In this document: positions 47,858 through 62,300 of the stretch, piece after piece
Numbering within the stretch: position 1 is the first letter of the stretch
How the letters are laid out: each line of letters begins with the position of its first letter
NCBI GenBank assembly: GCA_026413225.1
Contig: CM048591.1
Location: 69,218,052-69,282,051 of the forward strand
Length of the DNA: 64,000 nucleotides
Direction: 5' to 3'
DNA from: Otis tarda
Lineage: Eukaryota > Chordata > Aves > Otidiformes > Otididae
Notes under the pieces: model-generated
Databases searched by the model: none
Told to the model about the DNA's origin: nothing
Seen by the model: only the letters and a program-made list of their open reading frames with translations
Translations under genes and position numbers: made by a program

Positions 47858-48566
47858 TGCTGGTTTCGGCAGGGATGGAGTTAATTTCCCTCTAACTAGC
47901 CAGTGTGTTTTGGATTTTAGATGTGAAGAATGTTGATAAACACCCTGATGATATGAGTTGTTGCTAATGAAGCCAAGGACACTGTCCAGCTCTCCAGGTC
48001 TCACTAATGTGCACGCACAAGAAGCTGGGAGAAAGACAGAATAATTGACCCAACCTGGCCAAAGGGAGTATTCTATGCCATAAACATCATGTTCAGTATA
48101 TAAGTTGGGGTTGCTCAAGGTGGGGGCATCGCTCAGGGCCAGGTTGGATGAGGCTCTGAGCAACCTGATCTAGTCAGGGATGTCCCTGCTCCTTGCAGGG
48201 GGGTTGGACTAGATGACTTTTGAAGGTTCCTTCCAACCCTAACTATTCTATGAGTCTATGATTCTATGATTCTATCACTCGCTCTTCCTGTCTCCCTTTC
48301 GCTGCTTTACTTGCTGCTTGGTTTCGTTTCCATAATCTCTGCTCGGGACGGGCTGTATCAGTTATTGGGACATCGGGTGGTGAGAAATCTTGCACTGTTC
48401 ATTCTGTATATTTTAGTATCCTTATATTTTGTTATTATTGTCATTTTCCTTTGCTATTCTAGTAAACTGTCTTCATCTCAACCCACTAGTTTTCCTTCTT
48501 TTTCCCAGTTCTCTTCCCCCATCCCACTGGGAAGGGGGAGCAAGAAACTGTGGTGACCACAACACA
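47858..48566 (+). mobile_element. Solo LTR of an avian endogenous retrovirus, split by CR1
   Basis: Starts TGCTGGTTTCGGCAGGGATG, has a TATATAA box at 48097-48103 after a CTGGCCAAAGGGAGTATTC-type promoter block, and an AGTAAACTG poly(A)-signal-like motif at 48461. It ends near GGAGCAAGAAACTGTGGTG. The layout is U3 promoter, R and pyrimidine-rich U5. No primer-binding site, gag, pol or env follows, so I read it as a solo LTR left by recombination. It resembles an ERV LTR family common in neoavian genomes; the family is named from memory, not from a search. Its outer ends are imprecise. Confidence 0.75.
48136..48277 (+). mobile_element. CR1 LINE fragment nested in the LTR
   Basis: Plus-strand CR1 tail of about 140 bp with GCCAGGTTGGATGAGGCTCT and GGTTGGACTAGATGACTT, ending in three ATTCTATG-type units. 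It splits an endogenous-retrovirus LTR, so it inserted after the LTR. TCGCTC occurs on both flanks and could be a short target duplication. Confidence 0.88.
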
Positions 48567-51287
48567 AATATTACCTAAGTTATTAAACACTCTTGTATAA
48601 GCTGGTTAACACAGGAGGAATGTACTAACTGAAGAATGTAAAGAAAGTTTATAGACAGTGCTCCCAAGCTCCCTGGATGGGAGAAGAGATGTATTTGAAC
48701 ATTTCTGTTTGCTCCATTTTTGAGACATTGCTGAAAGACTCTAGGTTATCCAAAACAGAAATATAAGGCAATATGTGTTTACAAGTGGGAGATGGAACTG
48801 TGTGTCATTGTGGTTTCTTTTTTTTTCACTTAGAACCTTAGAACTTAGAAAATGTTGCACATTTTCTGATGTCTTTGCTAAAATAACGTGCACTTCTTTT
48901 ACCCATTATCTCATACAAAGCAAGTTTAGTTAAAGCTGACCCGTTCAGGTTATACTATTTCCACACAAAAGATAAATCTACACCTACGCCTCTTCAGGGA
49001 GCTTGCATGCGTAGATGTGTTGAGGGCAAAGTTGGCAATGCCTCTTGACAAGCTGCAAGGGCAATTAGGATAGCAGGAGGGCCAGGTATAGCAGAGAAGT
49101 TTACCTAGTACCCGCAATACCTCACAGCTCCAAGCAACCTGCAGAATCACACAGCAATGTAGTCAAACGGGTTTTTAATCTTTGCTTATCAGTCAACCTT
49201 GGCAGTCAGTCAGAAAAGCAACAATGGAATACTTGGAAAATAATGTTTGCCTGTTTGCACTGGGACAATGAGAGAAAGTAGCAGAAAATAAAAGAAGGGT
49301 CAGCTGTTTGCGAAGTCAGAAGGGAGTCTCAGAAGAAGAGCTAGATTGCACAGGATAAGCAATAGTTGAGGGTGGAGAAAGTTTTGCTTGACCAAAGTGA
49401 AGGCTGGAATGGCATTGAATAGGAGGACACTCTTAGAAGTGAAGAACCAGACAAACCCAGAGCTCAATGTGCAGATGTTTGCAGCTTATGTTTATTAGAA
49501 TAAAGGTTGAGGCTGAGGCAGAGCCTGGAGAGTCTGCAACCAAGTGAACTGGTCTGAGGCTCGCCTAGTTCATCAAGAAAAGGCATTAATTCTGCTCAGC
49601 TCTTCAAGAAGCGGTTTCTATACTTAAAATCCCCAACAAAGGATAGCTAATGGAGCTGGCAGGGAAGGGGGCTAAAAAGCACTGACTTTTGTAAGCAATG
49701 TGAGCTCAGCACCCCCAGTTGCTGCAAGCTGGTATTTTGGGTGAAATTCCTGTAAAAGCTACAAAGACACAATGCAAGCACTACACCCCTGCTCTGCACA
49801 GTTAGTGTTTTATATTGGAAATGAGGGGAGCGGGAGAGCTCACACAGACCTGTATCTCAGGTGGATGGTGGATGTACTGTATAACCAATACTATATAAAC
49901 CATGCTGAGAAACATAAATAGTTAAAATATTTTGAAGCAAGGTTTAGGTATAGCAAATCACCACACAAAGTTAATAAAATTTTTGGTTTAAATCCATGTT
50001 TGTCTCAGTTCACTGATTGTTAAGGAAAGATAACCACAAAGATATTCTGAAAATAATCTGGCAGGGTTTGTGATTTTTTTTTTATTAAATGAGAGACATC
50101 ATAGATAGGGCATTAGGCTTTTCCTAACATTACAGTACTTTACTCAAATAATTTTCTGACTTAAGACTTTGCAGGTAATCATTAATTTAATGGCAATACC
50201 ACGTACATTGTTATATGTACAGGACAAGCATGCAGTAAAGCACAGTGCATGCCATAGGGCATGACAGCATGGTTTACTTAAGGCAACTCAAGCAGGCTTA
50301 GCCAGCTGATCCAGGTAACACATTTACACATCCCTTGGGCATGATCATCCACTCAGACTCCAAGTTAAGCAGATTGTTGGAGGCAGTATGCTCCTGTGCT
50401 AAAGCCAGAGGCTAAACTTTAACTCTGGATGGATGATGGGAGTGGACCACAGCTCGGGGTGAAAAGCCACATAGTGTGCAAGACAGATAAATAAGTCAGT
50501 GAGCACATCTAGTCCCTAGGCCGTTCTGATCCTAAAATCAGACTAAGAGCTTAAAACAACAAAGTGCAGAAATAAAGATACTGATTTGCATTAACTGGAA
50601 AACAAAGGTAGACAAAACAACAGGGTACAAAAAGGGAAAATGAAGAATGGAGTACAATAGAAAGAAAATAACTCTGTTACATGCTGTTTTATTTCAGTTC
50701 CTTTCAGAATGCAACCCTCAGCGGGTAGAATATGCAGCCTGCCAGTCTGCATGTGGTCTAAAGGTGTAATTCCTCTGCCAGCCCAAGTGTGTCCTGTAGC
50801 CTGTGTCTTCAGATGTTAGTTCCGGTATTTCGTGGTAATCTACAGCTAGAGGAAGAGTAGCCTGGACAAACTGGCTACTAGTGCATGTGCTTTGGTTCTG
50901 GTATCTAGGACACCACTACTTTAAAAATGTGCATGGTGGGAAGGCACCCACCTTGGTCCTCCACGGGATAGTCCTGCTGCATTCTTCTGCTTTTCTTCAT
51001 CCCCAGCAGAAGCTCCTTGAGCAGGTCACACTATCCTCCTTTAACGTTCCTCTCTAGGTTAGCTCCTTCAGGTTACAGAGTTCCTTCCTCCTTCTTAGTT
51101 TCAGGCTTTTCTGGGAACAGGGAGCACTTCCCAATATTGTGTGATATCCGTATTGTGCTGGAAGAGCATTGGTATTTTCTAGTACAGTACCCTACCTTTG
51201 TTTCTGTTTGCCTTTACAGTTTATTCTAATAACCCATTTTTCTCTTGCTCCGTAACAATTAAAGCATCATAAACAAAAAATTATGCA
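48567..51287. other. Intergenic DNA between LTR and CR1
   Basis: About 2.7 kb of AT-rich sequence in which I see no gene or recognisable repeat. Confidence 0.6.
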
Positions 51288-51807
51288 CATTACTGTGTCC
51301 AGTTCTGGAGCCCCCAACACAAGAAGGACATGGACCAGTTGGAGAAGGTCCAGAGGCGGGCCATGAAGATGATAAAAGGGTTGGAGCACCTCTCTTATGA
51401 GGACAGGCTGAGAGAGTTGGGGCTGTTCAGCCTGGAGAAGAGGAGGCTCCGGGGAGACCTGATAGCGGTCTTCCAGTACCTCAAGGGGGCCTACAAGAAA
51501 GATGGGGAAAGGCTGTTTAGTAGTGCCTGTTGCAATAGGACGAGGGGTAATGGTTTTAAAATAGAGGGGGGTAGATTTAGATTGGAAATTAGGAAAAAAT
51601 TTTTTGCGATGCGAGTTATAGAACACTGGAACAGGTTGCCCAGAAAGGTGGTGGAGGCCCCATCCCTGGAAACGTTCAAGGCCAGGCTGGATGAGGCTCT
51701 GAGCAACCTGATCTAGTCAGGGATGTCCCTGGTCCTTGCAGGGGGGTTGGACTAGATGACCTTTGAAGGTCCCTTCCAACCCTAACCATTCTATGATTCT
51801 ATGATTA
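51288..51807 (+). mobile_element. CR1 LINE, 5'-truncated, with open RT tail
   Basis: A roughly 520-bp plus-strand CR1 between DCP2 and REEP5. The frame 51330-51716 (128 codons) encodes the C-terminal part of the CR1 reverse transcriptase: [20 protein letters not shown], then [20 protein letters not shown], ending LDEALSNLI. The element ends with CCATTCTATGATTCTATGATT. The open frame and close match to the 11-kb copy indicate modest age. Confidence 0.95.
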
Positions 51808-53935
51808 CTGCTAAGAGGAATTTATTCAGCACATTGTAGTACACTGAAAACATTTGTCTAGCACAGATCAGCTGGGGGAGATATTAATGCCACATTTTAA
51901 AGTATGTTTTTGAATAAAAAGAACAAAAATGCAAACAGAGTTATTATGAAAAGTCAGCTGGAATTCAGTTGTTTTTAACATTTTTATTAGATTCCCTTTC
52001 CTATAATAGTTTTTTGTCTTATCTGCTCTCCTCCTCTGTTCTTCAGTCATCTACAGGTATGATGAAAATCCCAGAATTTTTAGAGGGACCTTATTAAGTA
52101 TGAGGAGAGAAAGCGCAGGAGAGAAAACAAAAATGAAAAGAGCAGAGTAAGTTTCCACATGGCTTCTTGCCCTCCTGCAAAAAGTGAAGCAAGACTGCAG
52201 ATCCCTTTTCAGTTTGAGAATTGCTCATTTACAACTTAGCAGGTAGTGTAATTTCTCTACATCCCAGCATACCCATAAGCCAAATAAGAGTCACACTGCT
52301 TTCTGTGTCCTCTGGTGATGCTTACCTTATGTCACTGTTAACCCTTAGGCACATCAGAATAGCAAAGTATTCTTATAAGGGTGAGGAACTGCTACACAGC
52401 AATGTCTTTATACTTGACAAAAAAGGAATCTCAGTGAAGCTGCTAACATTTTTAACATTTCTGTATTTTAAATTCAGGTGTAGAATTTTGTTCTGTCTGC
52501 AGCTGAAAACGAAATCTCTCACACATCTTGTTAAGGACCATTTCTTAAGGATATCTGTTACTGTTACTAGTCATTAATTTAAAAGCAACAACATCTCTTC
52601 ATGCTATGTCACACCTGTCCCACCAGTCCCCCACATTTTCTGTAAAAGCTGAGACACATCAGATGGAAATGGCAAACAAAGAAAAGGAAAGGAAGGGAGC
52701 TGGAAGACAGGGCATAGGAGGAGGCTCAGGGATCTGTGACTGTTGTGCCTGCTCTCAGAAGTGAAGGCTAAGTGGGGACATCGGATTGCTACCTTCAACT
52801 ATCTGTTTGGAGGTTAAAGAGAACTAGACTCTCCTCAGAGGCACAGGGGACCAGGGCAAAGGACAAGATGAAACAGTCACATGTGACATCAAAGGAAATT
52901 TCAATTTCAAACATGAGGAAAAAAATCTTCTCTGTCATTGCAATTAGGCACAGCAATGAGCTGTGCAAGGAGGATGCAGAATTGCCATCTGTGCAGATTT
53001 TCAGACCCCAGTGGTCCAAACCCTGAGCAGCATGGCCTAGCTTTGGTGTTAGCCCTGCTTTGAGCAGAAGACTGGACTACATAACCTCCACAGATCCTTT
53101 TAACTGTATTTTATTAATCCATTAAGCAAGATGAAACCTTTTATCACACTCAAAAAAAAGTTGAAATTACTGGACAAACCTTTTACCTGAGGTTACAGAC
53201 TAGGTGTCATTCTCCCTCTTCTCCTCACTTCTGCCTTTAATGAGACAGCTACCCAAAAGAAAGGTATTTCAGCAGTTAAACAAATTTGTTTTAAATTATT
53301 TGCAAGATCCCTTCCCCCAAAACAATAACAGCTCGAAAGCACAATGTGCTATTAACATTTACATTTTTCTTAGGTGAAAATAAGACACACACAAAAATCT
53401 TTAGAGGACTGCATTGTTTTTTCTGGCACACTTACCAGTGACACGGATTTGAAGAGGGCATAGAGAGTCTACGTTACTAGTTGTAATGCTGAGTCAGATG
53501 CAGAGGAGTTGCTGGGAAGGGTCAGCCCAGCCAAGGAAGTTTCCAGGACTGCATCATAGCCAATAAATTATATTTAGTCGTCAAGAACATTGTGCACACC
53601 ATAAATTCTAGGGTATAGTTACATCCAAGAGCCACTGCCCTTGGTCTAGTCACACACCTTTTGGGTAGCTCTGCAATGATGTTGTCAGAACCTTTCTTCT
53701 ACATCCTGTCAATTCCAACCATCTGTCTCTGACTGTCATCTGAAACTAGAGAGAACACATACTGCTTTTTTAAAATTAGATTAAAAAAAAACAAAAACAA
53801 AACCCTTTGGAGCAATTTTAGGGAACTCGAGCTATGTGTGGGTCCTCCTTCTCCTTAGCTTCGTTTACACAGGGGAGACACTACCTGCTCACTTGAACAG
53901 GGAGCACCCTCCTTGCAGGCATATCCCAGGCCTCC
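51808..53935. other. Intergenic DNA upstream of REEP5
   Basis: About 2.1 kb, AT-rich, with short non-homologous open frames and an A-rich tract near 53,785. No gene is recognised. Confidence 0.6.
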
Positions 53936-53948
53936 CCTCTAAACTTGA

Positions 53949-54962
<1,014 letters not shown>

Positions 54963-55279
54963 TAACGAGTGACGGGCGCGGGTGCTGGGTCCTGTCCGCG
55001 CTTGCAAACCCGTCCCTGCAGCGCGTTACGTGTGGCCTTTGGGTTCCCAGCTTTGTCGTCCTCGGTAAGGGGCTGGGTCGCTGTGTCTTACCTGCCGCTA
55101 GTAACAGGCGGCAGAACCGCCGCGGTACCGGTATCTGCTAAAACTCACACCGGTGTTTTTGGTGGAGGACGCTCCCAGGTACACAGGAAGGCGCTGGTGC
55201 GGAAGGCTTGACAGGGAGCTGTGGGTACTGTAAGGGGCAGGAGACACCGGTGTGTTAAGGAGTGCTCTTTACTCCAGAG

Positions 55280-55307
55280 CCTTCTCATCATCTAGCTGAT
55301 GAGAAGG
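55280..55307. other. Perfect 11-bp hairpin in REEP5 intron 2
   Basis: CCTTCTCATCA and TGATGAGAAGG separated by TCTAGC. A fully paired inverted repeat about 0.5 kb downstream of exon 2. Confidence 0.75.
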
Positions 55308-56337
55308 TGGAAAGGAAGACGCTGTAGCTCCTCTTGGGTGTAAAAGACTTAAAAATACTTCGTTTTTCAAAGGCAAGCCTCCTTAGGTGTTTTGTTTTTA
55401 AGAGCATCTGATCTCTTTCAGGGATGTTATATTGTCATGAGATTATTTCCTGTTAGGTAAGACTGCAGGGGAGTACGATCCGAAAGGCTTCAGGAATGGA
55501 CTAAGTAAAACCTTCTGTGTAACCTAACGCGTTCATAAAATGGAAGTCCTTCCCACCTGTACTGCTATACTGTTGAAACGCGGTGCTTGCCTTCTGCGTA
55601 ACTCAGTCTAAATACAGTCAGCAACTTTTAAAAATATGTTTTCTGCAATTAGCTCCTGGGCAATACAAAGTAGGTTCCTTCTTTTTTTTTAAATTTTTTT
55701 TTTTTTCGGATATGTGGGAGGTTGAATTAGTTTGGAGACTCTTGAAACGTCTTCTGGTTGTGTTGCCTGACATGAAGCAACGCTTTGCTAAATACTGTTT
55801 CCAGTGAGCACTAATTTGTGAGATTATAGGCCAAGAATTCTGCAGAAACTTAGGTTTTCTTTTCTGTAAGGCAATTTTTTAGTGAAAAGATTAGTTAAAA
55901 AATATTTTTTTCCACTAAAATCTGAAAGTGAAAATGTCAGCCAACAAAGCTTCACAACTTTAAAATAGTTGTGTAAGATTTATGCTTATGTAATAATTTG
56001 TGTCTGACTTAGGTCACTTTTAAACTTACATAATTATTTTCTAAAATCCTAATAAAATTTTTAAATTGGTTTTAAAACTGGTTTGGGATTCTATTTTAAA
56101 TCTGCTGTTATGCAATGGTGAATAAATTGATAATAAAAGCTCTTGGAGCTGTGGAGGCAAGACAGTAGCAAATCAAATACAAATAATGGGTTTTTCTCGT
56201 CCAATTTTTTTCTTCCAAAACTGGAAAATTATTCTAAATTTTTTTTTGTAGAATGCCTGCCCTTCTTCATGCTGGACGGTGGTTTTAAATATGTCTTAAG
56301 GTGAAAAGTTACATCCTGGATATTGGTACCACGGGGT

Positions 56338-56393
56338 GGGGGGTTTTGTTTTTGTGGGTTTTTTTTGTTTGTTTTGTTTGTTTGTTTGTTTAG
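56338..56393. repeat. T/G-rich tract with (GTTT)n
   Basis: GGGGTTTTG followed by TTTG/GTTT units in REEP5 intron 2. Simple low-complexity sequence. Confidence 0.9.
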
Positions 56394-59300
56394 TAGTGGC
56401 TGCATATGCCATTGTCCTTGGCTACTAATTTTACTTAAATGAAAAACCCCTGAAAAACACACACGTAAGTACAATGCCGGTTCTGTTTTTTCCAGTTAAT
56501 GCTTTCCCTTTAGCTGTCTTTTCAATGCTGAAACATTTCTAAGAGACAATCAGAATCTTGGGTGAAAATCTAATTTAAAGTGCATATGATGTGCTGCATG
56601 CCAGTGGCTTTCAGTGGCAGACCGCAGACAGCACAGGTGGGCTCAATCCCCTTCCCTTTCTTCCCGAGTATGGAGCTGGTACGTAGCATTTTCCCACATG
56701 CGTTGCTCTGTCCCCAAAGCTGCAAAGCCAGCAGTGTGTCTGCAGAGGTGGCATGGGAGGGCATGTGCTAGTGCATGCGTTTTCATGGTCCCCGTTCAGT
56801 TTCCCCTTTTTTTAGGGGTGAGGTGTGTGAATTCAGGATAGGCAATATTGCCCTTGCTAGCCTGTGTAGGGTTATGGGATGAGCTTGACAGCAGCACACT
56901 GGTACATCTGTGCTGTCTCCTGAGATGGCTTTCAGTCTGGAGTCAAGCATGGGCTGCCTCACTGTGAAAAAGAGCAAGAGACCTCTTTGATGATTATCCT
57001 TCTACCAGAGCTTGTTTTTGTCCTGGTGCTACCATGCTGCTCTCTGTATCTACTGTAGAGTCTCTATGCAAATACAGAGCTAGGTAGCGAGAAGAGAGAA
57101 CTGAATTACTGAAGTGATACCTCCTCTCATTTTCTGCTGCTCTGGGTCTTGTACTGTAGTCAGGGTGCTCCAGAGTGCTGTCCCCAGTGCTCATAAAGCA
57201 CAAAGACCACTAGCATAAAGACCTAACGTATAAAGAACGCTAGCCAGGGTTTGTTTATTCCTCTTCTCTATTCAGTCTGTCCCCCTTGAAAAGACAGCTG
57301 AAGAGCCTGCTATATATATGAACTAACAGAACTAACAGTGAGATTTGCTTCCTAGCATTGGGCTAAAAACAATTTTCAGCTGTTTTCATCAGCTGCAAAC
57401 ACTTGCAGATGGCTTTTCCTGTAAAAGCTGTGGCTTCTGCAAGAGTCCAGGAGCAGGAGATGGACCGAATTGTGCAGGGTGTTAGTTTGATGTTCACGCA
57501 GACGTTTCAGCAACGGATCCAAGCCTGAAATGTCTCAGAAAGGTACTGAAAGAGAAAAAGCAGATTACTTTTCCCCAGTTAACTAACTTACTTCTGCTGC
57601 GAAGTAGATCAGTGTATAATTTCTGCATTGTTAGTGACTTAATTGTTTAAAGTGAGTAAACAGTGAAGTACTTGGTCAGGCTTCTGTTCAGCAGAGACGA
57701 CACTCTTGAAGTAGTGGGACAGATGTCTCTGTTCTGCACGGGGCATCACCTCTTGCTTGCCTGAAGGAGAATACGTTGGGGAAAAACAAGCCTATAGAAG
57801 GATGCTCAGCTCAGATTTTGGTCTATTGACACATGACACCAGGGCAGTTTTAAAAATGTGCAGCAATCTGCTTGTCAGGCCTTGTATAATTCTGTAGTTT
57901 ATTTTCATTTGTTTACATAGTTCTCTGTATTCATTGTCAGTGCCTGCCGTGCAGCAGGTGCGAATTCCAGTGAAGTGCTGGAGGCTGTAGCCGCTGGGTT
58001 AGACGTAGCGGATGGGATGTGCCTGGCCAGCGACGTGGAGTGGTACAGCTGCCGCTGCGCTGCTGCCTGCTTTCACATCACCACGGTGCTGGCCTTGGCC
58101 GAGGCTCAAAGCCAGTGCGAGGGGAAGGGGCAGCTCCCCAGTTAATGCCGGTTACAGTTTCCGGCAGGCGCAGCTGTTTTCCCTTCTCCTTCCCCCTTGT
58201 TCATGTTCACCATCAGCTTTGCTTTGTGTAAGTCTATAGTGGTCTATACATGGAGGAGTTTCTTCTCTAGTGATACAAAACCTTCCCCAAAATCCAAGTC
58301 TTCTGTGTCGCGTTGCCAGCGACACAGCCCCAGCAAGGGCCCACCCAAGGCTCTTAATGTAGGCAAAATTAAGCAGTGTTTTTCCAAGGGAATGTTATCT
58401 GACCGTTTCCCACTAAGTGAAACAATCTGGATTAAAGTTTGTCATGAAACCCTACTCTTACTACCTGAAATTCTCTTGACCACTGTGGTACGAAGTAGAA
58501 TAATGCATTTTAAGTTGAAATCTAATACTTGTTTGGTAGGCCAGCAGTGAAAAGTTTACCACAGATGATGGAGGCAACTTTTTATACTTTCAGTGAGCCT
58601 TAGCGGCGCAAGGCGGTATTCAGACTAGTAGATGGAAAAAGTGAGTGTTGGCAGTATGTGAATAACATTGCCAGTATTTTCACTGCTTCTCTAAACTTTC
58701 TGAGCTAGCATGTTAAATGTAGCTCCTCCCATAGTCAGTGGTGGTTAACTGCCTTGAAAAACATGAGAGTGCAAGCAGGAAGGGAGCCTTTGATGACTAA
58801 GAAGTGTGTGCAAAGGATTGGAAGTTTCTGAAGTGCTGTCATTTTGGTTTAAAAATTTCAAAGATGAAAATAGCTTTGGGCAGTAAAATGTCTGAACTTA
58901 TTACTGGTGTCTTCAAGGGAGAAAAACTGTGTGATACAATCATGCCTCTCTCTGCTTTGGCTAATTTTATGCTGTTACTGCAGTTTAGCTGTTTTTACTA
59001 TGTGAGGGCTGCTCATGGCATTTTGTAACGGGAAACAATCTAAATTGGTTGTAGGGAAGCATAAACAGACGTTCAGATCTTAATTTGAATATTGTCGTGG
59101 TGTCTTGAGCCTGTCTCCTAGCTCCTTTGTCTCTTCCATACCTCTAAAACAGGAACACTGCTTTTCTTTGGTCACAATTGGTTAGAAAATGTAGAATCGT
59201 TCCTGTATTTGATTAAAGCTAGGGCAGCAAATTTGCTTTCTCTTAACAAATTTTGAGGAGAACTCTTACTTTTTTTCCTTCATGGAAAATGCTACATGAC

Positions 59301-62300
59301 ATGCTAATGTTCACAAGTAATGCTCTGCTGCTGCTTTGTAAAAGTGATGCGAGAGTTGGTATATCTAACCAAATTCACAACACTCAGTATAAATATAAGT
59401 GGAAAGTTTCCAAATCTGTCTGCACTTAATGCTATTTCCTTTCCCATCTGGTACTCTTTTTGTGGAGCTTCAAACAATTACAAGGGTATTTGGAGTTTTT
59501 TGTATACGTTCTGCCAAATCAGTTCTTCCAAACATACTTGCTTTTTGCCTTTTTACCAGACCTCCTTGGTCACGATGCACTGCAGTACTGCACTATGCAT
59601 ACAATGAGCAAGATACTTTTTAAGTGAGAATAATGAGGCTGCCTTTGGCTGTTGGGAAATGCAAACTTGCATGTGAGGTTCTGTGAACACTGCATAAAAC
59701 TTACTATTTTTTTAAAAAAGAAAAATTGCAAAATGTTACTGCTACACAGCTTAGCAACTAGCACTGTTGCTAGTTGGAGATAAAGGAGATTCTTCAGGTC
59801 TCTGCAGACCAGCCTCAACCGAGAAGTTAGTCCTCAGCCTAAAACCTGAATCCCTTTCCCACTCCCTGATGAGCCAATTTTTTAGTTACATTCAATAAGT
59901 AAAACTGTAGGATTTTTGTTTCTAGTTTAAAAACTCCTTACATGGTGATTACCTGCAAACAGCAACATTTTACTGAGATAAGTCTGAAAATGTTGCACTA
60001 TGATTTAATCCTTTGCTGTACATTTGTATGAATTAAGGCTGTACTGTAATTCTTTTGCCAATATTGCAGTAAACAGAACTGAAAACCAGTCCGAGAGCTG
60101 TAACAAAATTAGACTGAAGTATAGTCTCCAGGGTGCAGGGTAGGTTGACAGGAAAATGTAACTTTTATTCTTTCTATACTGTTGTAAGCATCTAGCAAGG
60201 GCCCAGTTCTTTTCCATTTCATCACACCAGTACTTCCATCTCTGTGCCTGCATCCTCAACTGTAACAGCTGTGGGGAGGCAGCCAAAGTGTGTGAAACAG
60301 TTTTTTCCTTCTAACAAAATTGTCTGTCACAAGCAGAGATGTGTTATGTCATAGATCCTTAGCAAGTGGCTTCCTCTGGTGGGATGTGGCATGCCTGCCC
60401 TATGCAGGTAAAACGTGGCCTTTTCCAAAGCTCCCTCACTGCAGGCCACTTCTCTTTCTTGGTGATACCTTCAGAAAACACAACCTGAAAGACTTGTATA
60501 GTACAAGCTGGGATTAGACATAGTGGGCAGTGTGGCAGTCGCACTGCTAGCGTGGACAAGTACAGCCAGCAGTGAAGTTGGTAAAGCTTAGCCCGAGGCT
60601 GCGTACACAGGTCAGCTCTGCTGAAGGCCACAGTGACTTTCCTTGCCGATGTTCAGAGTGGAAGTGAAGGAAATCGCCTTTCCAGAGAGGGTGTGTGGGT
60701 GGCTTCTCTGGGAGTGGAGAGCTGAAGGTTGCTGGAGCTCCTGCTGCGCAGCACCACCCGCATCGCCCAGCCTGTGTGGCACAGCGAGCAGAAACTGGCA
60801 TGGTTTGGCAGGCTGGACTGAGGCACTGGCGCATGTTAATCCCAGCACAAAAAGCCTGCGTGGGTGTGTGTTTTGGGGAATCTGGTTTCAACCTGAGTGA
60901 GAACTGAAACTGTCTCATCCTGTGCCGCTACAAATACTTGTTTGAGAGGAGAGCGGGCCAAGAATGAGCAGAGAGCAATGAAATGAAAAGATTGCTACTT
61001 TTTTTTTTGCAGAAGTTTTGTGCTGAGTTAACATGTAGTCTGCAGGACCCGCTTCACTGGTGAGCAAAATGGCATGTGCTCCTTTTGTTCCCTCAGTTTC
61101 TGTTTCCTTTGAAGAAACAAAGGTAGAACCCTTTGTACTACTGTCACATTGTTTGATCTTGTCTCCTAATAATATCTGTCTCTGCATGGACAATGAGCCC
61201 CCTTGCTGTCTTCTGTGAATTTGTCTGCTGCCATCTTCTGGATACATAAAAATTTTGAGAGGGAAGATAGTAGACTTATGCTGCAGCAGTTGTGTAAGTG
61301 CACTTGGCAAGAAGGTGTTTTGGGTATCTGCAAATGCATGACTCTGCTATTTGAGTTGATAGGGAGGAGGAAAGATGGAAGACAGGCAGCTTTTAACTGG
61401 TGGATAAAAATGTAGAAGACAAGATGGTAAAGTAAGTATGAATGTGCAGGTACTTGTTTCAGTGAAATGATGCCAGATGTCACGGAGGCAGCCTGCTACA
61501 ATGAGTCTGAAATGAGGATGGCAGGAAGGCACGAGACTGAGGGAGTGTGTGGTGCAGTGGAGTGTTGTTCCCACAGGAGTGTCTGGATAGGTAGCTGGAA
61601 GTAAGTTATTTTTTTTTAAAATCACCACAATCTGCTGTGAAGAGTTGGAGCAGACCAGTACAAGCTCCAGAAGTTTAGGTAATTTCAGTTGGTTTTGGTT
61701 TATTTTTAATTTTTTTTTTTAAGTTAAACAGGACAAAAGAAGTGTTTTGCTTGGCAAAGAGGGTCATGAATATGCCTGCCTACTCGTTTAGTATAGCACC
61801 AGTTGTAAAACTGAAGCAGAGATGCACAAAATGTGCGGGGTTATTGAGGGACAGATCTGGTTAAAAATGAAACTTTTCCTTGGCTCCCCAACTGTCTGCA
61901 CAAGTTGCAGTGCGAGCCACAGCAGGCCATTTTCACCGTTGAACAGGCATCTGTGTTTGAAAGAACTGAGCTGAGGTATTTACCATCCAGTCTACTGGTA
62001 GCTGTTCCTAGTGATTGCTCTTACCTCTGACATGTGGAACTACTGTAAATAGTTGTTTGAGGCTTTATTTAAAATCCTCTACAGTTAGTATGTAAGCATC
62101 ATATAAAATCCTGTATGATATGTAATTACTATACATAACTAACATGGAATTTCGTTGTATCAATATTAGAAAAAACTTAGAAAAACCTGATGGTATCTCT
62201 TTTATTTTTAAATTTGAAACTCTAGGCTTTGGATGCTTCTTCCTTTGTTAGGAAATCTTCATGTTATGTGCTGATGAGACAGACTCATCTGCTCTTGCAG

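Noticed and set aside
47711..48163. 150-codon minus-strand open frame
   Set aside because: It lies across the LTR and the start of the CR1 in antisense, so it is a chance frame through repeats, not a viral gene.
48266..48556. 96-codon hydrophobic plus-strand open frame
   Set aside because: The apparent membrane protein is the T-rich R/U5 part of the LTR translated; it is not a gene.
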